From the NCBI GenBank assembly GCA_009739215.1, contig VSJF01000002.1, positions 2,294,001 through 2,358,000 of the forward strand: a stretch of 64,000 nucleotides of DNA. The letters run 5' to 3'. Shown piece after piece: positions 57,788 to 64,000 of this stretch (the stretch's first letter is position 1; every line of letters begins with the position of its first letter). Origin of the DNA: Floccularia luteovirens. Its lineage: Eukaryota > Basidiomycota > Agaricomycetes > Agaricales > Squamanitaceae. The notes below the pieces were generated by a model, which had not been told where the DNA came from, did no database searches, and saw only the letters and a program-made list of their open reading frames with translations. Made by a program: the position numbers and the translations under genes.

Positions 57788-58416
57788 TGATGAGGATTTA
57801 CTAGTTTGACACATAGTTTCCTTTTTCTCCAGAGAGCTCTTGCAATTGCTCTAAGCAATTCAATGTATACTACTTTTCCTATTTCAAAATTCCAACTTCT
57901 ACATCATGATCATGTATCCTTTTCTCTTCTGTAACACCATCCACAAATTTTCGTATTTCATGTCCATATATGATTATGTGTATACTAGAGCGGTTTAATA
58001 TATCAACGCTAATATGTACAAGGTAAGTGGGATCCGAGGATCATTAATTACCTTAAGCAATATTCAATCATACAGGCACATTGACATCAAGTCCAGGTTT
58101 TATACGTGATCTCCGGATAAGTTATGAATTTAAAAAGCCCCAGGCCGGTAAAATTCGAATAATATTTCCATTAAAAATACATTTAAAGTCTGAGTTTTGT
58201 ACAAATGTGTAGTATTTCACAATGATAAAGCGTCAAAGTTCATGCGCAGTGCTTCGTGGGTTGTATAAATGTGATTTGTGGCATATATGCTAGGAGTGCA
58301 GATTAGTTGCATACATGCGTATGAAGTTGGATAGGGAATGAAAAAAAAGGAAGGGTATTAGGTAAAGTATATGATATCACAGACAATACAGAAAGAAATT
58401 CTTCGTTCTTGCATTA
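57788..58416. other. Convergent intergenic region
   Basis: About 630 AT-rich bases between the stops of the HECT gene (+) and PRM1 (-). It should hold both poly(A) regions. No ORF or repeat of note. Confidence 0.5.
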
Positions 58417-61400
58417 CTAAAATGCAAGGGCGGTAAATGGATTAATGGGACCATTATTCTGCTGTTCTGGGACTGGTGGGTGTGCATTCGGCACATTGAA
58501 CACGTATTCATCATCAAATGGCGTAGAGAACGGGTTCACTGAAGACGACTGCCTCGCGTGTGTGCTGGTCAATAATCTCGTTACCGGTGTGATTGAAGTT
58601 GCAGAGTTATCTACTTCTCGCCTTGTAGGTTCAAGCTGTATGACCTGACTATTTGGCAAGGTTGACACACGTCGATGGCGATCTGGTGGAGGCGCAAGAG
58701 GGTACTGGGGAACTACCATACGTGGCGAGGTTGGTGGAGGAGGTGGTGAAGCTCGTGATGGAATACCGCTAGGTTGACGCTGATGGGCACGTGGTGGTCG
58801 AGGTGGTTTCGTTGACGATGGTACAGATGGAGCTGTGGTAAACGAATCATTGTGCGTTGGGCTCACAAAGCCATGGTGAAGGGGTAATGCTAGGGGTGTT
58901 GGAACGTGTCGAGAAGGCACGAGTGGAGGATGAGTAACAAACGTCTCATCGTCCACATCAGAAGGGACGTGTTGGGCTTGCGGTTTGGCATAGGGAGCAA
59001 TGATGGGCACAGCGATGGGCGGATGAGAAGGGGCAGGGTTTCCAGAGTTGGCCTTTTTTGAGGGCACAATAAGGTTCATCCATGTGTTAGTCGTTTGAGT
59101 TGGATCAGGGGAAACCGACCAGCGAGATGGGGGTACAGCGGGGTTCGTATCTAAAGATGGACGCTCAATGAACACTTCAAGCTTAGGACGTCCACGACCG
59201 GCCATATTCTCTGTGCTCCCATTATTGCCCAATACGCGGTTAAGCCAAGTGGTATTTCTCAAACTGATATCTGAGCTACTGTGAGCAATGTCCGAGTTCT
59301 GGTAAGGCGCATCGGTGTTTGACAGATCTTGTTTTGATTCAGACGACAGATCGTCAGGCTTCTTTTCCTTTCGTAGACCCTTGACTCCTTTCCCAAATGC
59401 AGCAAAGAAAGTGACTGGCTTTGAAGCAATGTTAACCCATGGCTTTGCGTTACCAGATTCAGCTGCTTGAATGTCAACCTTCTCTGCAAGTGCAGAGGAA
59501 TTATGGGAAGGAGAAGCGGAACGTGAGGATAGGAAAGGTGGACGGGGAGATGGCATGGGAGAGAACGAAGGCAAGTCGCGCGCGACACCATATTTCTCGT
59601 CACGGAAAGGCACAATAATACGAGCATTCCCGGCCCTCTGTTCTTCTTCCCAACGACGTCTCCTTTTCTTCTCCAACCACGGTGTGCCATACACGTCCCA
59701 AAGCAAGATACAGATACCCATTAACAAGACAAGTCCCCATAATGCAATGAATGCGCCAAACATCACCCGTTCCTTCTTCAAGGATTCGGCATATGAATTG
59801 ACGAGACGTACAAGAAGGCCATCATTCCCTGGGTCAGTCGAATTGTTCGGATTAGATCCTCCAATGGCAGCTGCAGCAATGGGTGCTGTTGCTTCACGGA
59901 CAGAGTCTGGAGATAGAACAAGGACGCTATCGTTGACGCGGGGCATGTCGACACGTAAGTTATCATGTAAAAACGTCAAGGCATTCTCGATTGCATCAAC
60001 TTTTGAACCAATAAAACACCGAATGAATTCATTAGCAGGAGATTCAAGTATCGTCCCATTGAAAACTTGCGCCACCGCCTTTTCAACATCTTCATAGAAA
60101 TTGTTGATCGTCGTATTGATGGTAACGGTGGTTCCATTGACCCATCCAAAAAGTCCATCGTTGATTTGAGTCTGAATACTATCCACACGGCCATTGACAT
60201 CTTGAGCGTAGGCAGCTGATTGGTTGTACATGCTAGCATTGATCGATGAAGCGATAGTATTTGAGAAGTCTGTGGCAGCTGCAGCAGAACGTTCCTGGTA
60301 TTTATGTACAAGAGGACCCATTGCGAGGAGCTGAATCTCCACACTTAGTAGGCCAATAAGCCCGATGAGCAGACAAGCCGCCGCAGGAGGATGAAAAATG
60401 TAATTCATAAGCCATTGCGCGCGAGAGTGTTGCGAAGGAGTCAGACGAAGACGAGCAGAGATCTGATTCGAAATACGAGTCACAAGTGGATGTTCTGAAT
60501 TGGCGTTTAGCATCATGAGATTGTGGTTGTTAAGAATTATCTGTGGGGAGCCTGCAGGAGTTGAGACATGATACATTGTTGGATCTGTCATCCATGCCTG
60601 ACGCGTATACTCGAGATGTGCTTTCATGCAACGCCATTTGTACCATGTGAGGAGGCAATTAAGAGCGATGAGAAGTAGAGCAGCAGCGATGACAATGATA
60701 ACGCCAATTTTTGCAGTTTTAATCAAATCACGGCCGACGTCATCAACAACAGATGTATCGAGATCTGAGCAAAACGACAGAGTGTTCAATTCAGGAATGG
60801 GGAGGACAGAGGAATTAAAGGAGATTCCAGCAAAAGTATCGTTGATGTCCTTCTTTACGAGTTCAAAGGGAGTGTTGATGCTAGAATGCATCGATAAGGG
60901 TTCAACTTTGGTGAAAAAAGCAAGACATACATTGATTCGAGCTCGTCTTTTAGAGCCGCCACGCTGGGAAGAGAAGAGTTGAGATTTGTAAGTGCGTCTT
61001 CAATGGTCGATGGAAGCTGCACATTTTGCAAAGCGTCGAGACTAGGAACGTTGATTTGCGGGACAGTGATATCGCTAAAGGGGTTGATTTTGTTGATACC
61101 ATCGACAGCAGACTTGATGACATTGTTGGCAGATGCGATATCGGATTGAATGCTGGTACGCAGGCTGGTGGTAGCAGATTGAATGAGAGTGTTGACCTAT
61201 GAGCAGTTAGAGACGCGACTTATCAGACGTGGAACAAAGAGACTGACCTCCTGCACAGCAGAGATAAGAATTGCGAGACCACCTCTGACAACAAGTTCAA
61301 GGAAACAGAGAAGAGTCGAACGATAGAGATCAATGATAAAGTTGATCACTGCCTCCATAACGGTCAGAGATAAAATAAGAGCAGCACGAGCAGCATTGAG

Positions 61401-61709
61401 AGTGCCGTTTACAGCATCTGCAAATTGTTCGTTTGATGCTATGGCAAGATAGCGGGGCATACTGGCTGCAGAAGTCGCAGCACGCTCAGCCGCCTTGCAG
61501 CTTGTGAGAAGGTTGTCCTTTGCAGTTGCGACAGCATCTTGAGCTGAATCGAGAGAAAGCTGTAGACGAAAGGCAATGAAGATGAGAGAAAGAATGGGGT
61601 AGGCTAGCCAAGTGAGGGAAAGGAGATGAGAGAGCTGGAGATACGGGGTAAGTGACGTTGAAGACAGAGAAATGTCGTTAGTGGGATAAGCAGGAGGGAG
61701 AACAGACAT
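58417..61709 (-). CDS. PRM1: Plasma membrane fusion protein PRM1
   Basis: Three exons (61709-61248, 61196-60931, 60880-58417) join in frame to 1,063 residues. Membrane segments: one near residue 30-50 ([20 protein letters not shown]), a hydrophobic pair about 110-150 ([20 protein letters not shown]), then [20 protein letters not shown] (about 300-322), [20 protein letters not shown] (about 410-432) and [19 protein letters not shown] (about 625-645). Two Asn-glycosylation-rich lumenal/extracellular loops lie between, as in the Prm1 family. In yeast Prm1 acts at membrane merger during mating; in filamentous fungi it aids hyphal and mating fusion. The about 400-residue Pro/Ser-rich cytoplasmic tail ([21 protein letters not shown]) is longer than in yeast (661 residues in all there) and looks disordered. 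Single-copy-like, intact. Confidence 0.9.
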
Positions 61710-61859
61710 GAGAGATATCGACCAGCGATGGAGAAAGGAGCGAGGAGGATAAGAGAACGGAGGAGCATTGTTGTATAATAAAAGTAGCTTTTAACAGAAA
61801 TTGCCATTGTCTTCATTGTTATTGTTATACTCATTGTCACATTTGTCACACCATTGTAA

Positions 61860-64000
61860 TCATTGTTGTTCACCCCTCGTTACTTTATACAATGCTTCTC
61901 TATCCCCACTTCCTTCTACTAATCTTTTAAGCAGTCCATCACTTTTCTGTAGCAACACTTTCGGACTATCAAACTCAGCCTAGTATAATCTGTCAGTCAA
62001 GGTACCGATTTATTCAGAACATGTGACTCACGATCCGTCCACCATCCAAAACCATCTATGCAGATATCTTAGCTTACAACCTCCAATGTTAAATCATTTG
62101 TTACTCACAATCCTATCAGCATCCATTATTGTCTGCAGGCGATGTGCTATAGGTGAATGACTTGTTACATCGGAACTAAGCTGGTTACGCAACGTGTCGA
62201 TTGAATTATCGAGTCCGTTTGATAATCTGTCCAATTCCACTTCAACATACATGTCATATCCGAGGAAAGTAAACAACACACCTATAGCAGAAGTAGCTAC
62301 CACATCGTTATAACTCAGCATACGTGACTGCAAGCAACGTACAAGAATCCCTTACCTTCATCCAAGATCAATAACTTACTTCCTCGCACCATTGCTCTCG
62401 CCAATGCAAGAATCTGTCGTTGGCCAACTGATAAATTGCTTCCCCCACTTGAGATATGGCTGTCCAGTGTGAGACGTGATTCTCCAGTCTCACTATTCAA
62501 TGAAAACAGTCCAGAAGATCTCAATGCTTCATTAAGAGTAGCGTCGTCATATTGCTCGAATGGGTCCAGATTCCTTCTTAATGTACCTACACACCATAGT
62601 CAGCGAACAAGTGCCACTGATATGTAGTTGGATGAAACGCACCGCTGAGTAACTCGGGCTGGATTTGATTCGCGTTTTGTAAGCTCTGTTGAATGAAAAG
62701 GTTCCATAACGTACCACTTGTGGAATGATAGTGATATTTGACCGCAACGCATCAAGATTGATAGCATTGGTGCGCAGTCCGTCATAATAAACATCGCCCT
62801 CAGTGAATATGCAGCGGAGGAGTGCAAGAGTCAATGAACTCTAATCAAAATCACATAAATTAGTCTTATAAATAACCATCCACTTTACTGAACGCACCTT
62901 CCCACTTCCAGTCCTTCCCACTATGAAAATAGTAGGTCGCTTTGGCAGAACTTCTAACTGTAATTAGGACAACTCACCGATTCCTATCCTTTCACCTGAC
63001 TTGATGTGGAAAGAAATATCATGCAAAACCTTGGGTCCATTCTGAATGAAATAATCCATCAGCTATGCGGGTGACTACGGCATAGACAACAAACCGAAGA
63101 GTAACGAGCAGAGAGTTTCTCAACCCGTAGTTCACCACTAGTTGGCCATGCTGCGGGAGGTTTGCCCAGTTCAGTAGGCTCTGGTTCGTGATCAATTTCA
63201 ATATAGGCCTGGACACGCTCCAAACTGTTGCAGAGAATGTTAAGTCATTTTTTATATCTTCGTTGGTTCTGATAAAAAAAACATACCTATTAGCCTGAGA
63301 TTCGAGCCCAGTATAGAATCGGACAGCCCATAGAATTATAATGCAAAATTCTGTTGCCATATCCAATGAGAAACCAATATTCGCAGGACTAACTCGTCCA
63401 TGGTTAAAATAGACAAGATAGCTAGCAAGTCCGCTCGTAAACAAGGCCCCAAGGGTATCAATTCTAATACCAATCCATCGGTTAAGGTTGTATGTCATTC
63501 TTTCAATTCTAATATAATGGTTAATCCGCTTTAGAGACTCCTTTCTGAAAGCTGCCTGAGCACCATAAGCTCGAATAGAGACTAAAGATTGTTGTGAATT
63601 TTAGAAATTAGCATCAATCTTAACAACACTTACCGAGTCCATTAATGGAAGCTCCAAAGTGACCCAATACTGGCGCTTTCGCATTACTAAAATTTACATC
63701 TCAGAAAGGCATGCACGTTAAGTCTGTTAAACCCACTTACCTCATTTCCCTTTTGACAGAAAGTTGAGCTTTCAAATATATGTTGGCAGTATATGCCCCA
63801 ATCAGACCGACTAGAAGGCCAGGGAAAAAGAAAATCGGTGTAAACCAAACCACTGCAGCCAGTTTTGTTGGTATGGCTACTAAGACAAGTTCGGTTACAA
63901 GAGAAAACAATATGCCTAAAGAAGTGTCGATGGAGTTCATATCTTGTGTACATCTTGTGATAATGCGAGATGTGGGTGTTTCGTCAAGCCATCTAGGTTG
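61860..64000 (-). CDS. ABCC (MRP)-type transporter, 3' part; possible frameshift
   Basis: The gene enters from the right edge and ends at TGA 61860. The second membrane domain (RWLDETPTSRIITRCTQDMN, LLVGLIGAYTANIYLKAQLS, VLGHFGASINGLVSIRAYGA-type, NRWIGIRIDTLGALFTSGLA, LERVQAYIEIDHEP) is followed by the second nucleotide-binding domain: Walker A VGRTGSGKSS (formed across an intron near 62890), IIPQVPELLSGTLRRNLDPF through a micro-exon near 62650, signature NLSVGQRQILALARA, Walker B LLILDEATSAI, H-loop AHRLQTIMDADRI, ending AEFDSPKVLLQKSDGLLKRL and TRGEQQ. Between IIQST and LRNQL (about 62180) two extra bases shift the frame and no intron fits, so this allele may be damaged just before the H-loop. 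Exporter of conjugates or drugs in the plasma or vacuolar membrane by family. Confidence 0.8.

Noticed and set aside
59471..60097. A 208-codon plus-strand frame
   Set aside because: Antisense to PRM1; the minus-strand frame has the membrane segments and family topology.

Overview
The window is nuclear DNA of a filamentous basidiomycete (Agaricomycetes). Host genes are split by many short introns of about 45-60 bases with GTRNGT donors and CTAAY-type branch points. The recognisable proteins are fungal (ATG6/Beclin, GCS1, F1-ATPase delta, Pol kappa, PRM1, an Rsp5-like HECT protein, an ABCC transporter). Repeat style and protein look would suit a Rhizoctonia/Ceratobasidium-type genome, but that is inference only.

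Left gene block (1-10.7 kb): the 3' end of a coiled-coil gene (+), then four minus-strand genes: an AlkB-like 2OG-Fe(II) dioxygenase with a Cys-rich region, ATP synthase delta, glutamate-cysteine ligase GCS1, and ATG6/Beclin.

Transposon island (about 10.9-48.5 kb): nearly all of it is LTR retrotransposon debris. I resolve about eight LTR families, called here A (about 390 bp), B/H (about 460-480), C (300 or 375), D (about 1,150), E (365-424), F (about 605), G (920-1,065) and I (178-190), plus one L copy. Many are nested solo LTRs with exact 4- or 5-bp target-site duplications (TSDs). Two gypsy-type elements are recognisable. Gypsy-1 (+, 15.2-22.1 kb) is internally deleted. Gypsy-2 (-, 43.2-38.1 kb) has its 3' half now inverted at 32.6-37.1 kb. 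The TSDs of two opposed B LTRs show that the 5-kb segment between them was flipped by LTR-LTR recombination. The flip also cut a second gene, K2. K2 and its neighbour K1 form a divergent pair, each carrying paired C-X2-C-X6-C (Zn2Cys6-like) clusters. Copies differ mainly by CpG to TpG/CpA changes, as expected of cytosine methylation and deamination. A dispersed CCATAG minisatellite is also present.

Right gene block (48.9-64 kb): DNA polymerase kappa (+), a RraA-like aldolase-family gene (-), an acetoacetyl-CoA synthetase pseudogene (+), a three-WW HECT protein that has lost the catalytic cysteine (+), the cell-fusion protein PRM1 (-), and the 3' end of an ABCC transporter (-).

The host genes do not form one pathway; they are separate housekeeping and cell-biology genes flanking a heterochromatin-like island.
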